DNA from: Dehalococcoidales bacterium
GTDB taxonomy: Bacteria; Chloroflexota; Dehalococcoidia; Dehalococcoidales; UBA5627
Assembly (NCBI GenBank): GCA_012719115.1
Contig: JAAYAZ010000103.1
Span: 1-13,054, forward strand
DNA length: 13,054 nucleotides
Direction of reading: 5' to 3'
Shown here: positions 1-7,487 of the stretch, in pieces
How the letters are laid out: the number at the start of each line of letters is the position of its first letter
Numbering within the stretch: position 1 is the first letter of the stretch
The notes under the pieces: model-generated
Seen by the model: only the letters and a program-made list of their open reading frames with translations
Databases searched by the model: none
Told to the model about the DNA's origin: nothing
Program-made: the position numbers and the translations under genes

Positions 1-590
1 AGTTCTGCCGCAATATCTTCAAACGATTCACCGTTGGCAATCCGGGTTTTTATCTCTTCAACCTGTGCTTCGCTTTCCAAAAACATCGCCTGCACATAAC
101 TGTGAGCAGCGGTTGCATCTATTTTTGCACCGAAATGTTCCTCCAGCAAGGGAACAAGAAGACTGGCTCTTATCATATCTCTGGCAACCGGTGTATTATT
201 GTAATCATTTTCTTTTATTATGGAGGTGATTTCTTTTTCCGAAACAGTAATTCCCAATTCCTCCGCACCCTGTTTTATCATTTCATAATATTCTATGTAC
301 CGCAGGGCGTAGTCGGTAAAATATTCCGCATATTGATAGTTCTCACCCGATACATATCTGAGCATTTCAATAAAGTATTCCATATCGAACTCTGTGCCTT
401 TTACCTCGATAACAGTTTCATGCATCGGTTTATACTCATCTTCATACCACTGATGTACCCCAACCCCCACCAGACCGACTACTATGGCAATTACCGAATA
501 AACGGCAAATTTAATTATATCGTTAAAATTTTTTCTTCTTTTTTCCCGGGATACGGGTGATATTTTTCTTTTTGTCGGTGTTTTATTCAA
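1..590 (-). CDS. Membrane-anchored SurA/parvulin-type peptidyl-prolyl isomerase (C-terminal part outside window)
   Basis: Only the first 196 codons are visible; the gene runs off the left edge. The start is TTG at 590-588, placed by a GGGAGAG Shine-Dalgarno 9 nt upstream; the frame stays open for about 20 codons upstream but no ATG or GTG start is seen there. Residues 1-27 are very basic (KRK, EKRRK). A single hydrophobic segment at about 28-46 gives an N-in membrane anchor, so the rest should face outside. Residues about 57-160 are a helical, acidic, Tyr-rich SurA-N-like chaperone region. From about 163 the pattern (SYVQAMFLESE, then a helix ending NGESFEDIAAE) matches the first strand and helix of a PPIC rotamase domain. 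The family assists folding of exported proteins by proline cis/trans isomerisation. The catalytic core lies outside the window, so activity cannot be judged. It is divergent from the nucleotidyltransferase gene. Confidence 0.8.
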   Translation of the reverse strand, partial: MNKTPTKRKISPVSREKRRKNFNDIIKFAVYSVIAIVVGLVGVGVHQWYEDEYKPMHETVIEVKGTEFDMEYFIEMLRYVSGENYQYAEYFTDYALRYIEYYEMIKQGAEELGITVSEKEITSIIKENDYNNTPVARDMIRASLLVPLLEEHFGAKIDATAAHSYVQAMFLESEAQVEEIKTRIANGESFEDIAAE

Positions 591-687
591 TGCTATTAAC
601 TCTCCCTGTTGTTTTAAAAATACGAACCGGTTATCTATATTACAAAAAAACAGCTATAGGCGTTTTGTTTCTAACAATATTGCAGTA

Positions 688-717
688 ATTATAAGCCTTA
701 AAGCCGATACAGTGCAA
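688..717 (-). promoter_or_regulatory. Candidate promoter of the isomerase gene
   Basis: On the minus strand a perfect TATAAT (693-688) is preceded by TTGCAC (717-712) with an 18-nt spacer. The -10 matches consensus fully, but the -35 matches only in its first three bases. Transcription would begin near 681, giving a leader of about 90 nt before the TTG start. The leader contains a small TTGTT/AACAA inverted repeat of unknown meaning. Confidence 0.45.
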
Positions 718-727
718 TTTAAATTCT

Positions 728-755
728 TTTAAAACAGCGCTCAATATTATATACT
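728..755 (+). promoter_or_regulatory. Weak candidate promoter of the nucleotidyltransferase gene
   Basis: TTTAAA (728-733), a 16-nt spacer and TATACT (750-755; 5 of 6 matches to TATAAT). It would start transcription near 762, about 50 nt before the ATG. The region is AT-rich, so chance matches are likely. Confidence 0.3.
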
Positions 756-811
756 ATTGTCATTCGGCCAAGGAATATAACTCATCTTTTTCAAGGAGGG
801 GATATTAGAAA

Positions 812-1918
812 ATGAAAGCAGTAATTTTAAGTGGCGGTTTCGGTACCAGATTAAGGCCATTAACTGTAAATACTCCAAAATCAATGGTTCCGGTTTTGAA
901 CATCCCTTTCCTTGAATACTTTATTAAACGTTTAAAATCGCATAAAGTTAGTGATATAACTCTTGCCGTAAGTTATCTGGCAGAACCTATTAAGGATTAC
1001 TTTGAAGACGGCAGCCGTTTTGACGTAAATCTGTCCTACACTATTGAAGATATACCATTGGGGACTGCCGGCGCCGTCAAGAACGCCGGAAATTTTATAG
1101 ATGAGCCTACGCTCGTTTTCAACGGCGATATCTTCACCGACCTGGATTTAACCGCGATGATGGATGAGCACCAGAAAAACAATGCCATGCTTACCATTGC
1201 TTTAACACCGGTTGATGACCCGACCAGTTACGGGCTGGTAGAAACTGACAGTCAAAACAGGATTTTACGTTTTTTGGAAAAACCCAATCCTGATGATATT
1301 ACTACCAATATGATTAATGCCGGCACATATATTATTGAACCCGAAGTTATGTCGCTTATACCTTCTCAAACCAATTGCAGTTTTGAAAGAGACATCTTCC
1401 CTTTGCTTCTGCGGGAAAAGAAGGATGTCTTTGCCTACACTGCGGATTGTTACTGGATGGACATCGGCAAACCGGAAAACTACTTTCAATTGCACTACGA
1501 CCTGCTTAACGGTAAAAGCAACCAGTACAGTTTTAATAACAACCGCAAAAAAATAACAACCGGTTCAAATTGTATCATACATCCGTCGGCACAGATTACA
1601 GGTCCGGTTGTAATAGGTAATAACTGTACTATAGGAGAATACGTTCAAATTAACGGTCCGGTTGTTATCGGTCCCAACTGCCAGGTTTCAAACTCTTCAA
1701 TCGTAGATGATTGTATCCTATGGAAATCCGTTCATGTCGAACCTTTCGCAAAAATGAAGCATACGATTATAGCCAGCAACAGCCATATAGGTTCCGGCAG
1801 TATTATAGAAGGTGCCGTACTTGGCAGCAACACAATTATCGGCTACGGCCAACGTATTAAAACCGGAAGACTCATTTCCCCGAATACTATAGTCAGTTAT
1901 AATAATTCGATGCTGTAA
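812..1918 (+). CDS. Sugar-1-phosphate nucleotidyltransferase with C-terminal left-handed beta-helix
   Basis: A 368-aa cytoplasmic enzyme that transfers a nucleotide to a sugar 1-phosphate to make an NDP-sugar for surface glycans. The ATG has AAGGAGGGG 10 nt upstream. The N-terminal Rossmann-like domain (1 to about 240) carries the G-G-x-G-T-R-L-R-P-L-T loop at 8-18 and Lys23 in TPK. It also has PLGTAGAV at 82-89, the metal-binding Asp106 in FNGD, EKP at 156-158, NAGTY at 169-173 and WMDIG at 215-219. Residues about 251-360 are hexapeptide repeats (for example IIHPSA, VVIGNN, VVIGPN, TIIGYG) forming a left-handed beta-helix. The architecture matches GDP-mannose pyrophosphorylase-like proteins. 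Sequence alone does not fix the sugar or nucleotide: mannose-1-P/GTP is likely, with glucose-1-P or a dTTP/UTP user as alternatives. No partner sugar gene lies in the window. Confidence 0.9.
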   Translation: MKAVILSGGFGTRLRPLTVNTPKSMVPVLNIPFLEYFIKRLKSHKVSDITLAVSYLAEPIKDYFEDGSRFDVNLSYTIEDIPLGTAGAVKNAGNFIDEPTLVFNGDIFTDLDLTAMMDEHQKNNAMLTIALTPVDDPTSYGLVETDSQNRILRFLEKPNPDDITTNMINAGTYIIEPEVMSLIPSQTNCSFERDIFPLLLREKKDVFAYTADCYWMDIGKPENYFQLHYDLLNGKSNQYSFNNNRKKITTGSNCIIHPSAQITGPVVIGNNCTIGEYVQINGPVVIGPNCQVSNSSIVDDCILWKSVHVEPFAKMKHTIIASNSHIGSGSIIEGAVLGSNTIIGYGQRIKTGRLISPNTIVSYNNSML

Positions 1919-1945
1919 ATAGTCTAAAACATACTCGGTTAAATC

Positions 1946-1974
1946 AACGCAATGCTGTAATCGGGCATTGCGTT
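1946..1974 (+). repeat. Perfect palindrome with 10-bp arms between the nucleotidyltransferase gene and prfA
   Basis: AACGCAATGC (1946-1955) and GCATTGCGTT (1965-1974) are exact reverse complements around a 9-nt loop. It lies 28 nt after the nucleotidyltransferase stop. It could be a weak terminator stem, but only GTTTGCTTATG follows, not a clean T tract. It also ends 7 nt before the prfA -10 element and covers the place where a -35 would sit, so an operator role is equally possible. Confidence 0.6.
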
Positions 1975-1980
1975 TGCTTA

Positions 1981-1989
1981 TGTTATAAT
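1981..1989 (+). promoter_or_regulatory. Extended -10 promoter of prfA-prmC
   Basis: TGTTATAAT is a full TGn-TATAAT extended -10. There is no good -35 at 16-18 nt upstream, which is normal for extended -10 promoters. The start would be near 1996, about 28 nt before the prfA ATG. Confidence 0.6.
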
Positions 1990-2023
1990 AATCAAGAATA
2001 ATTTAGAGGGATATAATTAATAA

Positions 2024-3094
2024 ATGTTAGAACGTCTTGCTAAAATCGAACAACAGTATATCGAGCTTGAGTCTGAAATGACAACCGAGGAGGCTATTTC
2101 AAATCCCAAAAAAATGCAGGAGTTGGCACAGGAAAGAGCCCGGTTGGAGGAACTGGTAACGCTTTACCGTCGATATCGGCAATCCGTTAAAACGCTCCGG
2201 GAAACAAAAGCCATGCTTAATGACAACCTTGATGAGGAAATGTTGTCTATGGTAAAACAGGAAATAGATAGCCTTGAATCAGATATTGAACAACAACACC
2301 AGGATTTAAAACTATTTCTTCTCCCCAAAGACCCCAATGACGAAAAAGACATTATTATGGAGATAAGGGCAGGAACGGGTGGAGAAGAAGCCGGACTTTT
2401 TGCCGCTGACCTGTTTCGTATGTACACCCGATATGCACAAATTAAAGGATGGGCTACGGATATTATCAATATTAACGAAATAGGGACCGGCGGTATACGC
2501 GAAGTAATATTTGAAATCCGCGGCAGGGGTGCCTTCAGCCGTTTAAAATACGAAAGAGGAGTACATCGCGTACAGAGAGTACCTACCACCGAAGCATCCG
2601 GACGTATTCATACATCTACCGCTACCGTAGCGGTATTGCCTGTCGCCGATGAGGTTGAAATAGATATCAACCAGAACGACTTGAGAATCGATGTATTTCA
2701 CAGCGGCGGTGCCGGCGGTCAAAATGTAAACAAAGTGGCCACTGCAATACGTATTACTCACATTCCAACCGGCATAGTTGTTATCTGCCAGGATGAACGT
2801 TCGCAGCTAAAGAATAAGACTAAAGCGATGTCCGTTTTAAGAGCAAGGCTTTTGGATATGGAGCAAAGTAAGCAGGAAGGTGATATCGTTGAAGAAAGAC
2901 GTTCCCAGGTCGGTACCGCAGAACGCGTGGAAAAAATCCGCACCTATAACTTCCCTCAGGATAGGATTACCGATCACCGAGGAGGAATCACTTTACGCAA
3001 CCTTCCCGGTTTTATGGAAGGCAACCTCGACGATTTGTTGGATTCGCTTGCCGCAGATGAACAGGCAAAATTATTAGAGTCGCACCAGGAATGA
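2024..3094 (+). CDS. prfA: Peptide chain release factor 1
   Basis: A 356-aa class I release factor that reads UAA and UAG in the ribosomal A site and triggers hydrolysis of peptidyl-tRNA. The tip motif GGQ is at 231-233 in [11 protein letters not shown]. The decoding motif is P-T-T at 187-189 in RVPTTE, the RF1-type PxT rather than the SPF of RF2, and there is no RF2 frameshift site. The N-terminal coiled-coil domain (1 to about 100) and conserved RAGTGGEEA (115-123) are present; the length is typical. The ATG is the first possible start because an in-frame TAA directly precedes it. The nearest Shine-Dalgarno, GAGGG, is 13 nt away, which is longer than usual. The gene overlaps prmC by 4 nt (ATGA), so the factor and its modifying enzyme are translationally coupled. 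Confidence 0.97.
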   Translation: MLERLAKIEQQYIELESEMTTEEAISNPKKMQELAQERARLEELVTLYRRYRQSVKTLRETKAMLNDNLDEEMLSMVKQEIDSLESDIEQQHQDLKLFLLPKDPNDEKDIIMEIRAGTGGEEAGLFAADLFRMYTRYAQIKGWATDIININEIGTGGIREVIFEIRGRGAFSRLKYERGVHRVQRVPTTEASGRIHTSTATVAVLPVADEVEIDINQNDLRIDVFHSGGAGGQNVNKVATAIRITHIPTGIVVICQDERSQLKNKTKAMSVLRARLLDMEQSKQEGDIVEERRSQVGTAERVEKIRTYNFPQDRITDHRGGITLRNLPGFMEGNLDDLLDSLAADEQAKLLESHQE

Positions 3095-3921
3095 TTATCA
3101 GGGATTGCCTGAATAAAACCTTTCATATTCTCACCGAAAACAGTATCGACGACGCTTGGCTGGAAAGCGAAGTGCTTGTGAGGCACATATTAAACTACGA
3201 CCGCGTTATGCTTTATCAAAACATAGAGCAGAAATTCCCATCCGATAAGTTAAGCTCGCTTGAATCAGTAATTAATCGCAGGATTAAGGGTGAACCCTCC
3301 GCCTATATAACAAACCATAAAGAGTTTTACGGGCTCCATTTTTACCTAAACAGTGATGTTTTAATACCCCGCCCCGAGACAGAGCATCTGGTTGAAAAAG
3401 CCCTGTCTTTGGCGCAGCAATATGAACACCCGGTTATAGCAGATATCGGAACGGGAAGCGGAGCCATCGCTATTAGTTTGGCAACCAGCCTGCCATCCGC
3501 CAAGTTTTTTGCTGTAGATATTTCCTTTGACACTTTAAAAATAGCCGACATCAACTGTCACCGCCACAAAGTGCATGAGAGAATATCCCTGCTATGCGGA
3601 AATCTTCTTGAACCGTTGCCGGTAAAAGCGGATATCATTGCCGCCAATCTGCCATATGTTAAAAAAGAGGATATCCATGCCGATTCGTGCGAGCCGAGAC
3701 CTGCACTCGACGGAGGAGAAGACGGACTGGATGTAATAAGACTTCTGTGTCAACAGGTCGAAGCTAAAATAAATATTGGCGGTCATTTGTTGCTTGAAAT
3801 AGGACTTGGGCAGAAAGATTCTGTTGTTGGCATGCTTAAAGAAATCGATTCCGTTAAAGATATAGAGGTCATCCCCGATTTAAGCGGTATAGACCGCATA
3901 ATCTGCGCTTCCTTCATATAG
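3091..3921 (+). CDS. prmC: Release factor glutamine N5-methyltransferase
   Basis: A 276-aa SAM-dependent enzyme that methylates the GGQ glutamine of release factors, here that of the adjacent prfA product. Visible features are an N-terminal helical RF-binding domain (1 to about 85), the [10 protein letters not shown] segment (64-73) and IPRPETE (92-98). The SAM-binding loop [12 protein letters not shown] is at 120-131, and the acidic Asp143 follows strand 2. The catalytic tetrapeptide is NLPY at 186-189 instead of the common NPPY. The [10 protein letters not shown] segment (205-214) after it is typical of PrmC. The start ATG lies inside the prfA stop (ATGA), and an AGGA only 2 nt upstream suggests reliance on coupling. 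The length is normal for the family. Confidence 0.95.
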   Translation: MIIRDCLNKTFHILTENSIDDAWLESEVLVRHILNYDRVMLYQNIEQKFPSDKLSSLESVINRRIKGEPSAYITNHKEFYGLHFYLNSDVLIPRPETEHLVEKALSLAQQYEHPVIADIGTGSGAIAISLATSLPSAKFFAVDISFDTLKIADINCHRHKVHERISLLCGNLLEPLPVKADIIAANLPYVKKEDIHADSCEPRPALDGGEDGLDVIRLLCQQVEAKINIGGHLLLEIGLGQKDSVVGMLKEIDSVKDIEVIPDLSGIDRIICASFI

Positions 3922-3996
3922 CCTGTTATTTTTCTTCCGTGATTATAAAATACCAAATAAATGTTTAAAACTTTCCTCCACTTGTTTTTATAAAAT

Positions 3997-4036
3997 AAGA
4001 CCGGCAGAATGATTCCTCGCTCCGCCGGTCTTTTAA
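3997..4036. terminator. Bidirectional intrinsic terminator between prmC and the EF-G2 gene
   Basis: AAGACCGGC (3997-4005) pairs perfectly with GCCGGTCTT (4024-4032) around an 18-nt loop. On the plus strand the stem ends in TTTT then AAATT; on the minus strand it is followed by ATTTTATA. It sits between two convergent genes (stops at 3921 and 4058) and can serve both. Confidence 0.85.
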
Positions 4037-4057
4037 ATTATCTATCAGCAGGATTTA

Positions 4058-6136
4058 TTAAGCTTTTCCCTCAGCCAGCTTTTGCTTTTCCGCCTCATTT
4101 TCGGCAATTATTTTTTGAGTTATATGGGCAGGTACCTCTTCATAGTGGTCAAACTCAAAGCTGAAAGAACCCCTGCCCTGAGTCATCGATTTCAGATCGA
4201 TGGCATAACGCAGTATCTCAGCCATCGGCACCTGAGCATCGACTACATTATAATCACCCTCCGGATTCATTCCCTGTACCCTTGCACGTTTGGTATTAAG
4301 GTCGCCGATGATATCCCCGGTGTGGTCCCCGGGTATGGTTATCTTCATATTTACAATCGGCTCCAGCAGTATTGGATTGCCGTCTGCCATTGCCCTTTTA
4401 AAAGCACCTGCTCCGGCGATTTTAAAACAGATTTCGGAAGAATCAACCGGATGGAAACTTCCATCAACCACCAGTGTTCTAACATTAACTATCGGATAGC
4501 CTGCCAGAACCCCTTCTTTTATAGCTTCCTGCACACCCTTTTCGACTGCCGGTATATAGTTCTTGGGGATGGTGCCGCCAACAACCTTATTTTCAAACGG
4601 ATTCTCCCCTCCTTCCGGCATCGGCTCCAGTTCGAGTATGACATGTCCATATTGCCCATGGCCGCCGGTCTGCTTTTTATGCTTATACTCACCCTTAGCC
4701 CCCTTGGTAATCGTTTCTTTATAGGGAACTTTTGGCGTTTTCAGTTCGACACCGACACTGAACTTATGCATCATTTTTTCCGCTGCAACTTCCACCTGTG
4801 TCTCCCCTAAACCTGATAAAATTGTTTCGCCTGTATCGGCATCGCGGTGTACCATAAGTGTCGGGTCTTCTTCTGTAAGTCTGGTAAGAGAAGGCCCCAG
4901 TTTATCGACATCGGCTTTTGTTTTGGGTAATACTGCGACACTGAAAAGTGCCTTTGGATGTGAAGCCGGAACTATCTTAACCTGTTTTTCATGCATAGAA
5001 AGCGTATCACCGGTTGCCGTAATGCTCAGCTTGGCAACCGCACCCATATCACCGGCGCTTATTTTTGCTATCGGTTCCTGGCTTTTTCCTCTGATTACAA
5101 ACAACTGTCCGATTCTTTCAAGGCTGTTCTGATTGACATTCCAAACCTGAGAATTGCTTTCGAGTTCTCCGGAAAATACCTTGAAGTAGGTCAACTTACC
5201 TACATAAGGGTCGGCGCTGGTCTTAAAAACCAGTGCAGCCAACGGACCTTCCGTACCTATTGTGATATCTTTAATTGCTGAATCTTCCGAAATGTCTATT
5301 TTCTTGTCTTTCGGTGAGGGCAGGTATTCATTGATTACATTCATCAACCTGGTTACCGAAACATTCTGTAAAGCCGAACCGGCTAAAATGGGAAATAGTT
5401 TAACTTCAGCTATTGCTTTCTTTAAGGTAGATAATAATTCTTCCTCACTCAATTCTTCGCCGTTTAAGTATTTTTCCATCAGGTCATCATCCGCCTCGGC
5501 AATTGCCTCTACCATCTTCTCGCGTAAAGATACTACCTGCTCTTTTATTTCGGAAGGAATATCAGCTTCCTCGCCTTTTTCTCCGGCATAGTATTTCATA
5601 GTAATAAGGCTGACAACGCCCTTAAAATCTGTATGTGCGCCAACCGGCATCTGAATCGGTATGCATTTGGGACCGAATTTTGCCTGAATCTCGCCAGTTA
5701 TTTTATCGAAGTTTGCGTTTTCCCGGTCCATCTTGTTGATAAAAAATATTCGTGCCAGGCTGGCATTTTCACAGTATGACCACGATTGTTCGGTTCCGAC
5801 TTCTATCCCGGAAGATGCCGCCGCAACAATGACTGCCCCTTCGCAAACTCTTACAGCAGCTTCGACCTCGCCCGCAAAATCGGAGTAGCCCGGCGTATCC
5901 AGAATATTTACCTTGTTGCCGTTCCATTCATATGGGAGTACGGATGTACTGATACTTATTTTTCTTTTAACTTCATCCTGGTCATAATCCGAAGTGGTAG
6001 TGCCGGCATCGACCTTCCCCAGACGGTTGATTACCCCGGCATTAAATAACATTGCCTCCGACAGCGATGTCTTCCCGGCACCGCTATGCGATAGCAAAAC
6101 TACATTGCGAATGTTTTCCGGTTGATACTGTTTCAT
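4058..6136 (-). CDS. EF-G2-type translational GTPase (elongation factor G paralogue)
   Basis: A 692-aa protein with all five EF-G domains. The GTPase domain (1 to about 272) has the P-loop SHSGAGKT at 16-23, the switch I threonines 46-48, DTPGY at 80-84, NKMD at 134-137 and SAL at 254-256. Domains II (about 297-385), III, IV (about 475-600) and V follow. The domain IV tip keeps DGSFHPVDSSE (558-568, His562). It is not the main fusA type: the P-loop differs from the usual AHIDAGKT, and the histidine normally ending DTPGH is Tyr84. Both are traits I associate with the EF-G2 subgroup, whose role is unsettled (possibly an accessory translocation or recycling factor). No rpsL, rpsG or tuf is nearby, consistent with a paralogue. 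The ATG has AGGTGG 5 nt and AGGAGAG about 11 nt upstream. It lies 78 nt after the spoIIM-like gene and may be the last cistron of the xerD operon. Confidence 0.9.
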   Translation of the reverse strand: MKQYQPENIRNVVLLSHSGAGKTSLSEAMLFNAGVINRLGKVDAGTTTSDYDQDEVKRKISISTSVLPYEWNGNKVNILDTPGYSDFAGEVEAAVRVCEGAVIVAAASSGIEVGTEQSWSYCENASLARIFFINKMDRENANFDKITGEIQAKFGPKCIPIQMPVGAHTDFKGVVSLITMKYYAGEKGEEADIPSEIKEQVVSLREKMVEAIAEADDDLMEKYLNGEELSEEELLSTLKKAIAEVKLFPILAGSALQNVSVTRLMNVINEYLPSPKDKKIDISEDSAIKDITIGTEGPLAALVFKTSADPYVGKLTYFKVFSGELESNSQVWNVNQNSLERIGQLFVIRGKSQEPIAKISAGDMGAVAKLSITATGDTLSMHEKQVKIVPASHPKALFSVAVLPKTKADVDKLGPSLTRLTEEDPTLMVHRDADTGETILSGLGETQVEVAAEKMMHKFSVGVELKTPKVPYKETITKGAKGEYKHKKQTGGHGQYGHVILELEPMPEGGENPFENKVVGGTIPKNYIPAVEKGVQEAIKEGVLAGYPIVNVRTLVVDGSFHPVDSSEICFKIAGAGAFKRAMADGNPILLEPIVNMKITIPGDHTGDIIGDLNTKRARVQGMNPEGDYNVVDAQVPMAEILRYAIDLKSMTQGRGSFSFEFDHYEEVPAHITQKIIAENEAEKQKLAEGKA

Positions 6137-6171
6137 CTTTCCACCTGCTCTCCTTTTTTATTTCCAAGAAT

Positions 6172-6177
6172 ATTATA
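6172..6177 (-). promoter_or_regulatory. Possible internal -10 before the EF-G2 gene
   Basis: A perfect TATAAT on the minus strand (6177-6172) lies about 36 nt upstream of the ATG. No convincing -35 occurs at 16-18 nt; a TTGACA at 6223-6218 is 40 nt away and cannot pair with it. It may give extra transcription of the GTPase gene, or be chance in AT-rich spacer. Confidence 0.25.
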
Positions 6178-6214
6178 ATGCTTTTTAATACAGCAATTCT
6201 TGCCAGGTTAATAT

Positions 6215-6835
6215 TTATGTCAACAGTCCCAATATTGACGGAGTGATAAAGGCTTCGATTCCGGCTGCTATTATAAGTAATACAATTACTATGCCGATAT
6301 ATTTCAAATTTTTTCGAAGATTTTGAAACAACTCAGGTCTTTTTTCTTGAATAAATACCGCCGCTATCGCCATACTGCCCAGACTTAAAGCCGCAGCCTG
6401 ACCGATAATAAATGCTGGAATTTCAATAATCCCATGAGGCAATATCCCCAACATAAAAAAGCCGACCGAATACTGCTCTGCGAATAAATGACCAACATTC
6501 GATATTATCCACCCATTCATTACCAGAGATAAGATAGGAAAAATGCATAATAACGGGCTCAATACAAAAGATAGTATCATCTTGAAGACATTATTGATAA
6601 TGATAAATAGGAACAAGCCGAATGATGAGAGGGTTGCCGTACTATCGGCGATTTCCATCAGATAATCCAAGCTCGCCAGCGCATCGATTCCGGGGCTTAG
6701 AACACCGAATAACAATCCTAAAGAAAAAAGGACCGAGGAGATTATAACCCATTTTTTGATACCTAAATCGGGGAAATTATGCCAAAAAGAATCAGGCATT
6801 GTGCCTGTTCCGGTTACTTCGTAACTATTCTTCAT
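6215..6835 (-). CDS. SpoIIM-family (DUF95) integral membrane protein
   Basis: A 206-aa protein with about six hydrophobic segments (roughly 28-47, 72-92, 95-115, 123-133, 138-160 and 178-198). The conserved pattern of the SpoIIM family is visible: a paired Asn81-Asn82 in IIINNVF, a Gly-rich membrane stretch, and PHGIIEIP (133-140) followed by IIGQAAAL. SpoIIM of Bacillus joins the DMP peptidoglycan-remodelling complex in sporulation. Homologues are widespread in non-sporulating bacteria and archaea with no fixed role, and no other sporulation gene is visible here, so I do not infer sporulation. I place the start at ATG 6835, inside the end of pcm (11-nt overlap), with GGGGAAG 9 nt before it; the ATG at 6844 is an alternative. 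A longer reading frame reaching 6937 merely runs through pcm. The sequence ends just after its last hydrophobic helix. Confidence 0.85.
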   Translation of the reverse strand: MKNSYEVTGTGTMPDSFWHNFPDLGIKKWVIISSVLFSLGLLFGVLSPGIDALASLDYLMEIADSTATLSSFGLFLFIIINNVFKMILSFVLSPLLCIFPILSLVMNGWIISNVGHLFAEQYSVGFFMLGILPHGIIEIPAFIIGQAAALSLGSMAIAAVFIQEKRPELFQNLRKNLKYIGIVIVLLIIAAGIEAFITPSILGLLT

Positions 6836-7463
6836 CCCAGGCATCTTCCCCGATGAGAGAAACAAAACGGCATCCACCCAAATTCTGGATTTCGTTTTTA
6901 TCTTTATGTTTGATGACTTTATATAAGTCCTGTTCATAACGAGAACCTACCGGTATTATCATCCTTCCTCCAACCGCAAGTTGATTTAGAAGTTTTTCCG
7001 GAACAAACGGTGCTGCTGCAGTAACTATTATCGCGTCGTAAGGCGCTTCAGCCTGCCAGCCTATATTTGGTTCGGCTATCTGAACAACAATATTCTTATA
7101 TCCAAGTGCACTTAACCTGTCTCCGGCTACCCGGGCAAGCTCAGGAATTCGTTCTACTGTAACCACAAACCCGGCTAATTCAGCTAAGATAGCGGTTTGG
7201 TATCCGCTACCCGTACCAATTTCAAGGACTTTTTCCCTGCCTGTAAGCTCCAAGGCCTCAGTCATAAGAGCCACTATGTACGGCTGTGAAATAGTCTGCC
7301 CCATACCAATGGGCAAAGGCCTATCATCATAAGCATGGTGCTTTTCTTCCGGGGGAACAAATAACTCCCGTGGCACGCGCAACATGGCTTTTATAACTTG
7401 CTCATCTTTTATAGAACCTTTTAAGCTACTGACCAGCGCACTTCTGGCTGCCTCGTAATCCAT
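6825..7463 (-). CDS. pcm: Protein-L-isoaspartate O-methyltransferase
   Basis: A 212-aa SAM-dependent cytoplasmic repair enzyme that methylates isoaspartyl residues formed by ageing of Asn and Asp. Family marks are PRELFVP (31-37), the substrate loop GMGQTISQP (53-61), SAM loop EIGTGSGYQT (81-90), acidic Glu104 in VTVER, PYDAIIVTAAAP (141-152) and GGRMIIPVG (165-173). The stretch before PYD reads AEPNIGW, where many homologues carry a GDG-x-x-GW signature; Asp-Gly is missing there. I start at ATG 7463, with GAGG 10 nt upstream; an in-frame TTG at 7472 is only 2 nt from that site. It follows the tail-anchored protein gene by 24 nt and overlaps the spoIIM-like gene by 11 nt, so all three are probably co-transcribed. 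Confidence 0.93.
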   Translation of the reverse strand: MDYEAARSALVSSLKGSIKDEQVIKAMLRVPRELFVPPEEKHHAYDDRPLPIGMGQTISQPYIVALMTEALELTGREKVLEIGTGSGYQTAILAELAGFVVTVERIPELARVAGDRLSALGYKNIVVQIAEPNIGWQAEAPYDAIIVTAAAPFVPEKLLNQLAVGGRMIIPVGSRYEQDLYKVIKHKDKNEIQNLGGCRFVSLIGEDAWDEE

Positions 7464-7487
7464 GATGAGCAAACCTCAATTAACAGC

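Noticed and set aside
102-560. A 152-codon plus-strand open frame at the left edge
   Set aside because: It is antisense to the isomerase gene, which has a Shine-Dalgarno site, membrane anchor and PPIC-like pattern. The plus frame is Phe/Tyr/Ile-rich and looks like a shadow.
6172-6223. TTGACA (minus, 6223-6218) plus TATAAT (minus, 6177-6172) as one promoter
   Set aside because: The two boxes are 40 nt apart, far outside the 16-18 nt spacing, and no good -10 follows TTGACA at the right distance.
6215-6835. SpoIIM-like gene as evidence of sporulation
   Set aside because: The family is common in non-sporulating organisms, and no other sporulation gene is present in the window.
6836-6937. N-terminal extension of the SpoIIM-like protein to 6937
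   Set aside because: The extra 34 residues lie wholly inside pcm in another frame and are basic and unlike the family; the ATG at 6835 fits the overlap.
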